A stretch of 64,000 nt of DNA from Bordetella genomosp. 4 (GCF_002261185.1 NZ_NEVQ01000009.1:62001-126000); one strand, 5' to 3'; positions 1 through 10,183 are shown, counted from the first letter of the stretch. Numbers and translations: made by a program. The notes: generated by a model from the sequence alone, not told the origin.

Positions 1-165
1 GTGCCGCATTTTCTGGCTTCTCCGGCGTTGGAGGAGGGAAGGCTTGTGCAGCCGGTGCCGCAGGTGTTGACGGTGGGGCAGGGGTATTACTTTGGGTATT
101 CGCAGCGGGATGAGAGGTCTGAGGCGTTGAGGGCGTTTGAGCGGTGGTTGCGGTCGGTGGCTTAA
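1..165 (+). CDS. LysR-family transcriptional regulator, C-terminal end (5' truncated by window)
   Basis: Frame 1 is open from the first base to a TAA at 163-165 and encodes 54 residues. The piece PHFLASPALEEGRLVQPVP, followed by a YYFGYS strand and a closing amphipathic helix ending in FERWLRSVA, resembles the last part of the LysR substrate-binding domain of the GcvA-like subgroup. Such proteins activate or repress nearby genes according to a small ligand. The HTH domain and regulated genes lie outside the window, so the target is unknown. The next 500 bases hold no gene, only two large palindromes. The family call is inference from a short fragment; a different periplasmic-binding-fold protein is possible. 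Confidence 0.6.
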   Translation: MPHFLASPALEEGRLVQPVPQVLTVGQGYYFGYSQRDERSEALRAFERWLRSVA

Positions 166-203
166 GGGGAGCTTGCAATGCGGTGTTCGGGGTTCTTTAG
201 ACG

Positions 204-419
204 CCGGGGCTCGTCGTGTAAAGGGCGCGCTGGCCCTATCGCCTGGTCTGGCCGCCTGCGCGGCCAGACTGCCCTTCACCTGTCTCGCCAGGCGGGGCGG
301 CTGGGCAAACTCGCTCCGCTGCGCTCCACTCAAACATGCCCAGCCGACTTCCCCCCGCCTGACAAGACAGGTTCGGCAGGCTCTACGGGCCAGCGCGCCC
401 TTTACACGACGAGCCCCGG
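204..419 (-). repeat. Large palindromic cloverleaf element, subfamily B, reverse orientation (locus 1, left)
   Basis: Perfect 33-bp inverted arms at 204-236 and 387-419 enclose about 150 bases that fold again. Within them lie an inner stem (GCCTG/CAGGC on the minus strand), a 10-bp hairpin formed by GTCTGGCCGC, a 4-base loop and its complement, and a long second hairpin built on GGCTGGGCA/TGCCCAGCC. On the minus strand the outer arm is followed by GTAGAGC and the loop closes with GCGATA, close to the junctions of the elements at 500 and 58793. Open reading frames across it are by-products of the arms. Confidence 0.85.
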
Positions 420-499
420 CTCAGAACGTCTCGTATTCGTCGATGTGGGAAAGCTCGTGGATCTATGCTGCACACATCGGTGGCATGCCACCATTGTGA

Positions 500-632
500 G
501 TCCCTGTCGCGTGCCGGAGTGCGGCGCCGGGCCGTTGAGCACGGGGCAGTCCCCGCAGGGGACTTCGGCCCCTGCTAATGGGCCGAACCCGTGCGATAGG
601 CCCGGCGCCGCACTCCGGCACGCGACAGGGAC
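500..632 (+). repeat. Large palindromic cloverleaf element, subfamily B, forward orientation (locus 1, right)
   Basis: Perfect 34-bp arms lie at 500-533 and 599-632. Inside are an inner stem (GCACGGG 539-545 with CCCGTGC 588-594), hairpin 1 (GTCCCC 549-554, loop GCA, GGGGAC 558-563) and hairpin 2 (TTCGGCCC 564-571 with GGGCCGAA 580-587). Junction words are GTTGAGC and GCGATA. The element at 58793 has the same layout with different but still paired stems. It ends about 30 bases before xerD. Confidence 0.88.
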
Positions 633-663
633 GGCTTAATAGAGATATTCGCTCCAGATACTG

Positions 664-1593
664 ATGACTTCCACACCATTAACCTCGCAACCAGATATTG
701 ATGCCTTCATCGACGCTGTATGGCTGGAGGACGGCTTGGCCGCAAATACGCTGGCGGCATATCGGCGTGATCTGACTGCGTTTGCGCAGTGGCTGGAAAA
801 CCCGGCTGAGCACGGCGGGGCTGCGATGGCTACCCAATTACGAGAGGTTGCGGCCGGCGATATCGAGGCGTGGTTTGCAGCGCGTCACGAGGAGAGCCGC
901 GCGACGACAGCAAATCGCCGGTTGGCGGCATTGCGGCGGTTTTATGCCTGGGCGTTGCGAGAGCATCGTGCGGAAAAAGATCCCTGTTTGACGCTCAGCG
1001 CCGCAAAGCAGCCGCCTCGTATGCCCAAGACGCTGTCCGAGGCGCAGGTCGAGGCATTGTTGGCAGCGCCCGATTTGAACACTGCGCGCGGATTGCGGGA
1101 TCGCGCCATGTTGGAAACGTTGTATGCCACGGGGCTGCGCGTGTCTGAGCTGGTCAACGTCAAGGTGCTTGAAGTCAGTTTGAACGAAGGCGTGGTGCGC
1201 GTTGTGATGGGCAAGGGCGGCAAAGATCGCCTGGTGCCGCTAGGGGCCGAGGCTGCGCATTGGATCGAGCGTTATATGCAGTCTGCGCGTCCCGAGCTTG
1301 CTGGCACTCGTGTGAGCGACGCCTTGTTTTTGACGGGGCGCGCGCAACCGATGTCGAGGCAGGCATTCTGGCAACTGATCAAGAAGTACGCCATCATCGC
1401 GGGCGTGCAGGCGCCCTTGTCGCCGCATGTGCTGCGCCATGCGTTTGCAACCCATTTGCTGAATCACGGGGCTGACTTGCGCGTGGTGCAGATGCTGTTG
1501 GGACATGCGGATATTTCTACGACGCAGATTTACACGCATGTGGCACGCGAGCGGCTCAAAGCGCTGCATGCAGCGCATCATCCCCGTGCTTGA
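664..1593 (+). CDS. xerD: Site-specific tyrosine recombinase XerD
   Basis: The 309-residue protein has the usual XerC/D length. XerD pairs with XerC to resolve chromosome dimers at dif, next to FtsK at the division septum. An N-terminal core-binding (SAM-like) domain covers about residues 9-96 and the catalytic domain about 117-300. The full catalytic set is visible: R159 (TGLRVSEL), K187 (GKGGKDRLV), H255 and R258 (HVLRH), H281 (GHADISTTQIYTH) and nucleophile Y290. The motif AFATHLLNHGADLRVVQ and the housekeeping neighbours favour XerD over XerC or an integrase; no att-like sites or cargo were seen. The ATG lacks a strong Shine-Dalgarno, and the gene begins just after the palindrome pair, which may separate it from the upstream LysR gene. 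Confidence 0.93.
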   Translation: MTSTPLTSQPDIDAFIDAVWLEDGLAANTLAAYRRDLTAFAQWLENPAEHGGAAMATQLREVAAGDIEAWFAARHEESRATTANRRLAALRRFYAWALREHRAEKDPCLTLSAAKQPPRMPKTLSEAQVEALLAAPDLNTARGLRDRAMLETLYATGLRVSELVNVKVLEVSLNEGVVRVVMGKGGKDRLVPLGAEAAHWIERYMQSARPELAGTRVSDALFLTGRAQPMSRQAFWQLIKKYAIIAGVQAPLSPHVLRHAFATHLLNHGADLRVVQMLLGHADISTTQIYTHVARERLKALHAAHHPRA

Positions 1594-1758
1594 ATGCAAC
1601 GCGCGGCAGGTGAATGTTTTTCCCTTGCATGATGGGCGTAGAGCAGGTGCGAGAAGGCGTGTAAGGCTTCTGCGTCCCGTGGTATTTTGACGCGCTCTGA
1701 TTGCCGTCCAAGTCTACACTAACGAGTTTCTGGATTACGCCTAATTCCTGCTTGCGCC

Positions 1759-2247
1759 ATGAGTAAAGCCCGTCACGTTTCCGAAACGCCCGCTACCCAG
1801 TTGTTGAAGAAAAACAAGGTGGACTACACCGAACATACTTATGACTATGTCGATCATGGGGGCGCAGGCGAGGCGGCCCGGCAGTTGGGGCTGGACCCTC
1901 ATGCGGTGGTCAAGACCTTGATCATGGAAGACGAGGCGGCGCGGCCTTTGATTGTGGTCATGCACGGTGATCGCGAAGTCTCGACCAAAAATCTGGCTCG
2001 TCAGGCAGGCGTGAAGAAGGTCGCTCCTTGCCATCCCGAAGTCGCGCAGCGGCATTCGGGGTACCAGGTGGGCGGGACATCGCCATTCGGTACGCGCAAG
2101 CGTATGCCCGTGTGGGTCGAGGCGCAGGTGCTGGAGTATCCCGTGGTCTATATCAATGGCGGGCGCCGAGGGTACTTGATCGGCATTGACCCCAAGGTAC
2201 TGGTCAGCCTGCTGGGAGCCAAGCCTGTGTCGGTTGCGCTGGAATAG
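1759..2247 (+). CDS. ybaK: YbaK/EbsC-type Cys-tRNA(Pro) deacylase
   Basis: At 162 residues this is a single YbaK/aminoacyl-tRNA-editing domain. Members of the family hydrolyse Cys mischarged on tRNA-Pro in trans, protecting proline codons. The conserved Lys is K52 (HAVVKTLIM), and the glycine-rich GG-x-SPFG loop that contacts the tRNA 3' end is at about 105-111. The final strand, YLIGIDPKVLVSLLGA, is also typical. It stands alone between xerD and a PfpI-family gene with gaps of more than 160 bases on both sides, so it is probably transcribed separately. Specificity between Cys-tRNA(Pro) and related editing roles cannot be read from sequence alone. Confidence 0.88.
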   Translation: MSKARHVSETPATQLLKKNKVDYTEHTYDYVDHGGAGEAARQLGLDPHAVVKTLIMEDEAARPLIVVMHGDREVSTKNLARQAGVKKVAPCHPEVAQRHSGYQVGGTSPFGTRKRMPVWVEAQVLEYPVVYINGGRRGYLIGIDPKVLVSLLGAKPVSVALE

Positions 2248-2457
2248 CGCATATTGCGCGTTGCTGCGACGGCGTGCCGGGTGGCGGCACTGCGGTAGTT
2301 TTCGGTCCGGCCGTATTTCTGTCCAAGTGGTATTCGGTTACCACCTCTTGTTCCGCCTCATGCCGCACAATGTCCTTTCTCAACCAGGCAGGATACGAGG
2401 CGTTGAGCGCGCCGTCTGCCTGATTGTCGCCTCGCAACCAGGAACAGGGAGACAACG

Positions 2458-3036
2458 ATGGCCAAGAAACTATTGATGTTGGTCGGCGATTACGCCGAAG
2501 ACTACGAAACCATGGTGCCGTTTCAGACGCTGCTGGCGGTGGGACATACCGTGCATGCGGTCTGCCCAGGCAAGAAAGCCGGTGACAATGTCGCGACGGC
2601 GATTCACGATTTTGAGGGCGCGCAGACCTATAGTGAAAAGCGCGGGCACAATTTCGCGCTGAATCACGATTTTGAGCAGGTCGATGTGGCGTCTTATGAC
2701 GGCCTGGTGATTCCGGGCGGCCGTGCGCCGGAATATCTGCGTTTGAACGAACGCGTGCTGGAAATCGTGCGGCAGTTCGATCAGGCGCGCAAGCCTATCG
2801 CGGCCGTCTGCCATGGCGCTCAGTTGCTGGCCGCGGCAGGTATTTTGAAAGGGCGCACGTGCTCGGCCTATCCCGCCTGCGCGCCAGAGGTTCGCCTGGC
2901 AGGCGGCACTTATGCCGAGATTGCCATCGATCAGGCGCACACCGATGGCAATTTGGTGACGGCTCCTGCCTGGCCGGCTCACCCCGCCTGGTTGGCGCAA
3001 TTCTTGCAGGTCCTGGGCACCAAGATCACGCATTGA
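2458..3036 (+). CDS. DJ-1/PfpI family protein (glutamine-amidotransferase-like fold)
   Basis: The protein is 192 residues with a class I glutamine-amidotransferase-like fold. The nucleophile elbow [10 protein letters not shown] places the reactive cysteine at C118 followed by H119, and an acidic residue near E14 (DYAEDYE) matches the third catalytic position of PfpI proteins. The [14 protein letters not shown] motif is also typical. Relatives include proteases, deglycases, chaperones and stress proteins, and the actual activity cannot be assigned here. The start is the ATG preceded by AGGGAGACAACG, a good Shine-Dalgarno. No signal peptide is present, so it should be cytoplasmic. Neighbours give no functional hint. 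Confidence 0.85.
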   Translation: MAKKLLMLVGDYAEDYETMVPFQTLLAVGHTVHAVCPGKKAGDNVATAIHDFEGAQTYSEKRGHNFALNHDFEQVDVASYDGLVIPGGRAPEYLRLNERVLEIVRQFDQARKPIAAVCHGAQLLAAAGILKGRTCSAYPACAPEVRLAGGTYAEIAIDQAHTDGNLVTAPAWPAHPAWLAQFLQVLGTKITH

Positions 3037-3252
3037 TTTGTCTCTAGGCCATCTGCTGCCTGCTCGATGAGCAGGCAGCAGGTCAGCCATCGCGGCTTGT
3101 ATGATCATGGTCAGTGCCTGCCTGCCGCGAGAGCAGCAGAGCTTTGCGGGCAATCGTCAGATTTCCCTTAAGGCGCGTGGCGTTGCGCAGCCTGGCTTGC
3201 CGTGGGAGCGTCACAATCGTACAGTGACGTTCAGCTACCAGGAATTTGCGCC

Positions 3253-3633
3253 ATGTGTGAAATCTTTATTCGTGCCCATCCCGATTCCTATGCGCCCGAA
3301 AGCCGCTCGCTGCGGCTGCATGGCGTGGCCACCAGTGTGCGGCTCGAACGCCTGTTCTGGTCGGTGCTGGAGGAAATCGCCGCTCGTGATGGCATGCGGG
3401 TGACGCAGCTCATCGAGCGGCTTTATGACGAGCTGATCGAGTATCGAGGCGAGGCGGCGAATTTCACGTCGTTTCTGCGCGTGTGTTGTCTGCGATATGA
3501 GGTGCTGCAGGTGGATGGCCGTATTCCGGCCGATATGGACGTCCCGATTCGCTCGCTGGACGCCCGGGCCGTGCTGGCGGGGTTGCCCGGAACGCTGCAC
3601 GATGGCGCAGTGCTGCAGCGCGCTGCGGCGTAA
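3253..3633 (+). CDS. Ribbon-helix-helix domain protein
   Basis: This start gives 126 residues, beginning MCEIFIRAHPDSY; an in-frame start 51 bases upstream adds a tail with no family-like sequence. About residues 18-85 match the RHH_4 type of ribbon-helix-helix domain: a strand (SLRLHGVATSVRLE) followed by WSVLEEIAARDGMRVTQLIERLYDEL and a second helix. Proteins of this type often lie near arylsulfotransferases or act as small DNA-binding regulators. No toxin-like partner sits beside it, so a toxin-antitoxin role is not supported. The remaining ~40 C-terminal residues are not recognised. It runs convergent to the endopeptidase gene at 3758. Function is unknown beyond likely DNA binding. Confidence 0.75.
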   Translation: MCEIFIRAHPDSYAPESRSLRLHGVATSVRLERLFWSVLEEIAARDGMRVTQLIERLYDELIEYRGEAANFTSFLRVCCLRYEVLQVDGRIPADMDVPIRSLDARAVLAGLPGTLHDGAVLQRAAA

Positions 3634-3757
3634 TCGTTTGCTGGCTTTTGGTCCGGCGCGATCGCGCAAGCCCGCGTGTTTAGAGCACGGTATCAGTGCT
3701 GCGGGCAAAAATTATTCGCAGCACTCTCGCTACAGGCCAACGGCATGCGCCCTAGGC

Positions 3758-4930
3758 CTAGCGCATCGACATGACTTTCGAGCCAGTTGCCGGGGCCAAT
3801 GAGGCGACGTCGCTTTGCAGAATACGGCGCATGCGCACGGCATCGCCGATGCGCGAATATTTGCCCTGGGAATCCAGCAGCACAATGGCGATATCGCGGC
3901 CATTGATGCGGGTCATCATGACGAGACATTCGCCGGCCTCGTTGATATAGCCCGTTTTCGAAACCTTGATATCCCAATCCGGCTTGCGCACCAGCAGATT
4001 GGTGTTGCGGAATGTCTGGGTGCGGTTGGCGACGTCGACCTCGTATTCGTCGTCGGTGGAGTAACGATGGATGAGGGGACGCTGGGCTGCCGCACGCAGC
4101 AGGCGCGCCAAATCGTGAGGCGATGACACGTTTTGGCTGGACAGACCGGTGGGTTCGATGAAGTAGGTGCTGGACATGCCCAGCGCGCGAGCCTTGTCGT
4201 TCATGGCTCGGACAAAGGCAGGGATACCGCCCGGATAATTGCGTCCCAGTGCGTGCGCCGCCCGGTTTTCGGAAGACATCAATGCCAGGTGCAGCATGTC
4301 GCCGCGGCTCAAGCGCGTTCCGACCTGCAGGCGCGATGTCGTGTGCTTGAGGACATCCACGTCTTCGGCGGTGATTTCCAGGATTTGGTCCATGGGCTGG
4401 TTGGCATCCACGACGACCAGCGCAGTCATCAGTTTGGAAATCGAGGCGATCGGCCGAACGACGTTTTCGTTTTTGGCGAACAGGACGGTCGAGGTTTCGA
4501 GGTCCTGGGCGTAGGCCGTGGTCGAACGCAGTGCCCGGATTTCCTCGCGGATGGAGGCTTCGGCAGCGGGCAGGGCGGCAGCGCTGGCGTGTACGGCCGG
4601 GGTGCGCTGGCGCGCGATGATCGTGCTCTTGCGCGATTGGGTGCGCGAGGCGGTTTTCTTGCTCGTGGTGCGGCTTGCGGATTTCTTGGCGCTAGTCTTG
4701 GCCGAGGTCTTTTTGGCCTGGGATGTGGACTTTGCCGTTGTCTTGGCGGATTTTTTGGCGGTGCTCGTCGCGGTCGTCTTGGATTTCGCCGCCTTGCAGG
4801 CAGAGGATTTCGCGTTGGTTTTGCACGGATCGGCCTTGGCCGCATAGGCCGCGCCAGGCAGCAGACCGACCAGTGCCACGGCCAAAGGCACCAGGGTGGT
4901 TACAACGGCGCGTTTCCAGAAAAACACCAT
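3758..4930 (-). CDS. pbpG: D-alanyl-D-alanine endopeptidase, PBP7/8 type (S11 family)
   Basis: A 390-residue exported penicillin-binding protein. Residues 1-30 form a signal peptide ending GAAYA. Residues about 35-105 are a Lys/Ala/Ser/Thr-rich low-complexity linker resembling histone H1 tails. The S11 peptidase domain follows with all three active-site motifs: S163-ISK166, S220-E-N222 and K325-T-G327. PBP7 proteins cut D-Ala-mDAP cross-links in periplasmic peptidoglycan during growth. The linker is unusually long and basic and could bind cell wall or another polyanion (inference). It is transcribed alone, convergent with the RHH gene, and a tRNA gene on the same strand lies about 190 bases upstream. 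Confidence 0.9.
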   Translation of the reverse strand: MVFFWKRAVVTTLVPLAVALVGLLPGAAYAAKADPCKTNAKSSACKAAKSKTTATSTAKKSAKTTAKSTSQAKKTSAKTSAKKSASRTTSKKTASRTQSRKSTIIARQRTPAVHASAAALPAAEASIREEIRALRSTTAYAQDLETSTVLFAKNENVVRPIASISKLMTALVVVDANQPMDQILEITAEDVDVLKHTTSRLQVGTRLSRGDMLHLALMSSENRAAHALGRNYPGGIPAFVRAMNDKARALGMSSTYFIEPTGLSSQNVSSPHDLARLLRAAAQRPLIHRYSTDDEYEVDVANRTQTFRNTNLLVRKPDWDIKVSKTGYINEAGECLVMMTRINGRDIAIVLLDSQGKYSRIGDAVRMRRILQSDVASLAPATGSKVMSMR

Positions 4931-5122
4931 AAGACTACCGAGACAAAAGGGGTACGCGACCGGACTGGTCAGGGGCGGCTTGAGCGGAGCCGGGAAAAAG
5001 TCAGATGAATTATAGACTTACGTGCAGAATTTAAACAGTTTTTTTAACTGTGGCGCAAGCGCGCGATTGCAACAGAGCCTAATCGTGGCGTTTTTGCCCT
5101 GAGATGGGGACACCGAAAGGGA

Positions 5123-5197
5123 TGGCCTCGCCGGGTGGAATCGAACCACCAACTGACCCTTAGGAGGGGTCTGTTATATCCATTTAACTACGGCGAG
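5123..5197 (-). tRNA. tRNA-Arg (anticodon CCT), CCA encoded
   Basis: On the minus strand the 75-base gene folds fully. The acceptor stem is CTCGCCG/CGGCGAG, with discriminator G and an encoded CCA at 5123-5125. The anticodon stem-loop has loop CTCCTAA, giving anticodon CCT, and the T arm is GGTGG-TTCGATT-CCACC. The D arm GTTAAATGGATATAAC is the one seen in other tRNA-Arg(CCT) genes. It reads rare AGG codons. No integrated element was seen at its 3' end, although such genes are frequent attachment sites. Confidence 0.93.
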
Positions 5198-5516
5198 GCG
5201 GGCTCGGAACGCGCAAGTTCCTGATAACAAAGCATATCGTTGGCATCGCCATTCGCTTTGCGAGAGCCGAATTCTAGCATCTGGCCGAGTGTGTTTTGGT
5301 GCGTCGCAAGAATGCGTTCGCGCGTCTGTATGGAGCGCACTCATCTGGGCCAGTCGCGCACGGGGCGGCGATACCCCACTCCTGGGCAGGGGCTAAACCG
5401 CTTTATTACCGCAGCTTGTATATGATGGGCGAAATTTCGTCATGTGCACAATGTTGGTGCTCAGGCCTGCGCTGTGCATCATGTCGGCGCCCGCGCTAAT
5501 CCTCTAGGCAAATCAG
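5198..5516. other. Intergenic gap between tRNA-Arg and MFS gene, nothing identified
   Basis: This stretch of 319 bases has no convincing gene. Its leftmost part presumably holds the tRNA promoter on the minus strand, and the AT-rich patch near 5400-5425 could hold the promoter of the MFS gene; no clear -35/-10 pair was seen. Confidence 0.5.
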
Positions 5517-6722
5517 ATGTCTTCATCGCAATCCGTTTCACTGCGTACCCTGTGGTTGGGCACGTTGATCGTGCTGCTCGCCATGGGCGTGCGTGCCACG
5601 TTTGGCCTGTTTATGCAGCCGATGGGCTTGGCGCATGGGTGGGGGCGCGATGTGTTTTCGATGGCGTTTGCGCTGCAAAACCTGGTGTGGGGCGTGTCCT
5701 GTATTTTCATGGGGATGCTGGCTGACCGATATGGCTCGGGGCGCACGATTGCGCTGGGCGCTTTGCTCTACGTCGCGGGCATGATCGGGACGCGCTTGGC
5801 GACCGACGAATTCAGCCTGTACATGACAGCGGGTGTGTTGGTGGGCTTGGGACAGGCGGGTACGACTTTCCCTGTGATTTTGCCCGTGGTGGCGCGCTCG
5901 GTGCCGCCCGAGTTTCGCAGTACGGCCATGGGCATCGCCAGCGCGGGCGGCTCGATGGGGCAGTTTTTGGTGGTGCCTGCCGGGCAAATGCTGATCAGCG
6001 GATTGGATTGGACAGGGGCGCTATGGGCGCTTTCCTTACTGGCGGCGACGGGTATTCCATTGGCCTATTACTTGCGGGGCAAGCCCGCCGCCCACGCCAG
6101 TGGGCAATCGCTGTCCGCCGCTATCCGCCAGGCTTTGCAGCACCCGTCGTTTCATTTCTTGGCGAGTAGTTATTTCGTTTGCGGATTTCACACCGCATTC
6201 ATCACCTTGCACCTTCCGGCCTATGTCGCCGACGGCGGATTGAACGCCAGTCAAGGCGCGACGGCAATTGCGCTGATTGGCTTGTTCAATGTCATAGGGT
6301 CGTTTTACGCTGGGAAACTCGGCGGGCGCTATAGCAAGAAGAAACTATTGGCAGGTGTCTACGGGTTGCGAGCTTTTGGCATGTTGTTGTTGCTGACAAT
6401 GCCGCTTTCACCTTGGGTACTGTATGCCTTCGCTGCCTGGATGGGCTTGTTCTGGCTTGGTACGGTGCCATTGACACAGGGGCTGATCGGCCAGATCTAT
6501 GGTTTGCGATATGCCGCTACCTTGTCCGGCATTGCGTTCCTAGGGCATCAAGTGGGCAGCTTCATTGGCGTGTGGCTGGGGGGCTATGTCTATTCCACAA
6601 CCGGTAACTACGATCTGATGTGGTGGATCGGTATTGCGCTCGCCATCATCGCGGCGCTGTTGTGCCTGCCGGTACGGGAACAGTCGGTAGAGCCGCAGCC
6701 GGTGCCGCAAGCGGTGGCCTGA
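5517..6722 (+). CDS. MFS transporter
   Basis: This 401-residue integral membrane protein has about 12 hydrophobic segments. The loop after the second segment, MLADRYGSGRT, is the major facilitator signature between helices 2 and 3. The first helices (LIVLLAMGVRATFGLFMQPM) and the GIASAGGSMGQF motif in helix 5 resemble carriers of the monocarboxylate / oxalate-formate antiporter type. The substrate is unknown. The ATG follows GGCAAATCAG, a weak ribosome site. The short membrane peptide gene at 6724 starts two bases after its stop codon, suggesting translational coupling. Confidence 0.85.
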   Translation: MSSSQSVSLRTLWLGTLIVLLAMGVRATFGLFMQPMGLAHGWGRDVFSMAFALQNLVWGVSCIFMGMLADRYGSGRTIALGALLYVAGMIGTRLATDEFSLYMTAGVLVGLGQAGTTFPVILPVVARSVPPEFRSTAMGIASAGGSMGQFLVVPAGQMLISGLDWTGALWALSLLAATGIPLAYYLRGKPAAHASGQSLSAAIRQALQHPSFHFLASSYFVCGFHTAFITLHLPAYVADGGLNASQGATAIALIGLFNVIGSFYAGKLGGRYSKKKLLAGVYGLRAFGMLLLLTMPLSPWVLYAFAAWMGLFWLGTVPLTQGLIGQIYGLRYAATLSGIAFLGHQVGSFIGVWLGGYVYSTTGNYDLMWWIGIALAIIAALLCLPVREQSVEPQPVPQAVA

Positions 6723-6723
6723 C

Positions 6724-6858
6724 ATGAGACGCGGCGTTCTCTGGCGTGCTCTGGGCGGAATCGCCTTAGTGGCAGTGCTCGCGCTGGGATTTCTCGGGTA
6801 TATGCGGCCAGATCTGCAATTGAACTGGGAAACCCTGGCAGCGATGTGCGGGTTTTGA
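6724..6858 (+). CDS. 44-residue single-pass membrane peptide, function unknown
   Basis: An ATG one base beyond the MFS stop codon opens 44 codons ending in TGA at 6856-6858. The peptide starts MRRGVLWRALGGIALVAV, with two arginines before a roughly 20-residue hydrophobic helix ending near GFLGY, then a soluble tail MRPDLQLNWETLAAMCGF. The positive-inside rule predicts the N terminus in the cytoplasm. Tight linkage to the transporter suggests a co-translated partner or accessory peptide. Short length makes chance coding possible, but the transmembrane pattern and spacing argue for a real gene. Confidence 0.6.
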   Translation: MRRGVLWRALGGIALVAVLALGFLGYMRPDLQLNWETLAAMCGF

Positions 6859-6897
6859 ACCTCTATCATTGGTTTTAAGAATTAAATTTTACGTTCA

Positions 6898-6912
6898 ATA
6901 GCTAAAAACTAT
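6898..6912 (+). promoter_or_regulatory. Predicted OxyR binding half-site upstream of katG
   Basis: ATAGCTAAAAACTAT fits the published OxyR half-site ATAGnTnnnAnCTAT at every fixed position. Seven bases downstream, 6920-6934 gives a poor second half-site (about half the fixed positions), as is common in natural OxyR sites. It lies 83 bases before the katG start in an AT-rich island. OxyR control of katG is well established in other proteobacteria; here it is inference from sequence. No oxyR gene is in the window. Confidence 0.6.
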
Positions 6913-6946
6913 TTATTGTTTTATTTAGTTCAATTTCATCTCCTAA

Positions 6947-9133
<2,187 letters not shown>

Positions 9134-9161
9134 TTCCCGCGTCATAACGGGATGCATGATT

Positions 9162-9188
9162 AACCGGCCGCCTTTGGGCGGCCGGTTT
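9162..9188 (+). terminator. Rho-independent terminator-like hairpin after katG
   Basis: The stem AACCGGCCGCC (9162-9172) pairs with GGCGGCCGGTT (9177-9187) across a 4-base loop, about 30 bases after the katG stop. The T tract is short, so termination may be partial. It also separates katG from the convergent Bug-receptor gene. Confidence 0.6.
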
Positions 9189-9205
9189 CGCATGAGGCGG
9201 CGCGA

Positions 9206-10183
9206 TCAGTCCAGCTTCAAGTTGGCTTCGCCGACCACTTTTTGCCATTTCGCGATTTCTGCCTGCCGGAATGTGTCCAACTCGGCAGGCGTCGACCCGA
9301 TGATTTCCGCACCGATTCCTGACAGCGTCTGAGCGACGCCGGGGTCTTTCAGAACCTCGGCCAAGGCTTTAGATAATCGGTCCAAAACGGCTGGCGGCGT
9401 GCCGGCAGGGGCGAAGACCGCATTCCACTCATAGGACTCGTATCCGGGAACCCCCGATTCCGCAATCGTGGGCAGGTCAGGAGCTGAGGGCGAACGTGTG
9501 TCGCCGCCTACTGCCAATGCACGCAGCTTGCCATTCTTGACGTGTTGCCAGCCAGAGCCCATCGAGGCGAACATCACCGGTACCTGGCCTGCCATGACAT
9601 CCAGCATGGCGGGGCCACCACCCTTGTACGCGACGTGTTCCAGATGCGTGCCGGCCATCAGATTAAAGAGTTCGCCTGCCAAGTGTTGCGCCGACCCTGG
9701 ACCTGCCGAGGCGAAGTACACCGGATGGGCGGGATCTTTTCCTTTTGCAATGACCTCGGCCACCGTTTGAAAGGGGGCGTTGGGGGTGACCACCAGCATA
9801 TTCGGGACGCGCAACAGCAACGACACCGGGGCGAAGTCTTTCAGTGTGTCGAACTGCATTTTGCTGTGCACTGCCGGGTTTTGGGCGTGATTGGACGCGT
9901 CCAGCATCAACGTGTAGCCGTCCGGCTTCGCTTTGGCGACCACCGCTCCGCCGATCATGCCACCCGCCCCGCCTCGATTTTCGATGACGACTGGCTGGCC
10001 CAGTTTTTCAGCGAGTTTGGGGCCAATGAGACGTGCGACCACGTCCACCGTTCCGCCAGGTGGATAGGTGACCACCATGGTGATGGGGCGTTCGGGATAG
10101 GCTGCCAGCGCGGCGGAGCAGGTCATCAATGCCGCAGCTATCGTGGCAACAGTACGGCAAGTCAAAGAAAATAATGGATTCAT
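9206..10183 (-). CDS. Tripartite tricarboxylate transporter (Bug/TctC) family substrate-binding protein
   Basis: A 325-residue periplasmic receptor. Residues 1-27 form a signal peptide ending SAALA; the mature start AYPERPITMVVTYPPGGTVDVVAR is typical of Bug proteins, which are greatly expanded in Bordetella and relatives. Family motifs include VVIENRGGAGGMIGG and PDGYTLMLD. These proteins bind carboxylates or similar small molecules, usually for TctA/TctB permeases, but no permease is nearby, which is usual for this orphan class. The gene overlaps the end of the amidohydrolase gene by 4 bases on the same strand, so the two form an operon and the ligand may be the substrate of that hydrolase or its precursor (inference). 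Confidence 0.9.
   Translation of the reverse strand: MNPLFSLTCRTVATIAAALMTCSAALAAYPERPITMVVTYPPGGTVDVVARLIGPKLAEKLGQPVVIENRGGAGGMIGGAVVAKAKPDGYTLMLDASNHAQNPAVHSKMQFDTLKDFAPVSLLLRVPNMLVVTPNAPFQTVAEVIAKGKDPAHPVYFASAGPGSAQHLAGELFNLMAGTHLEHVAYKGGGPAMLDVMAGQVPVMFASMGSGWQHVKNGKLRALAVGGDTRSPSAPDLPTIAESGVPGYESYEWNAVFAPAGTPPAVLDRLSKALAEVLKDPGVAQTLSGIGAEIIGSTPAELDTFRQAEIAKWQKVVGEANLKLD

Noticed and set aside
178-639. Open frames across the palindromes at locus 1
   Set aside because: They run through both arms of inverted repeats and have no counterpart at other copies of the repeat.
3253-3633. Toxin-antitoxin module built on the ribbon-helix-helix protein
   Set aside because: No small toxin-like gene is adjacent on either side.
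5123-5197. tRNA-Arg as an integration site
   Set aside because: No integrase nearby and no repeat of the tRNA 3' end was seen in the flanks; xerD at 664 is a housekeeping recombinase.
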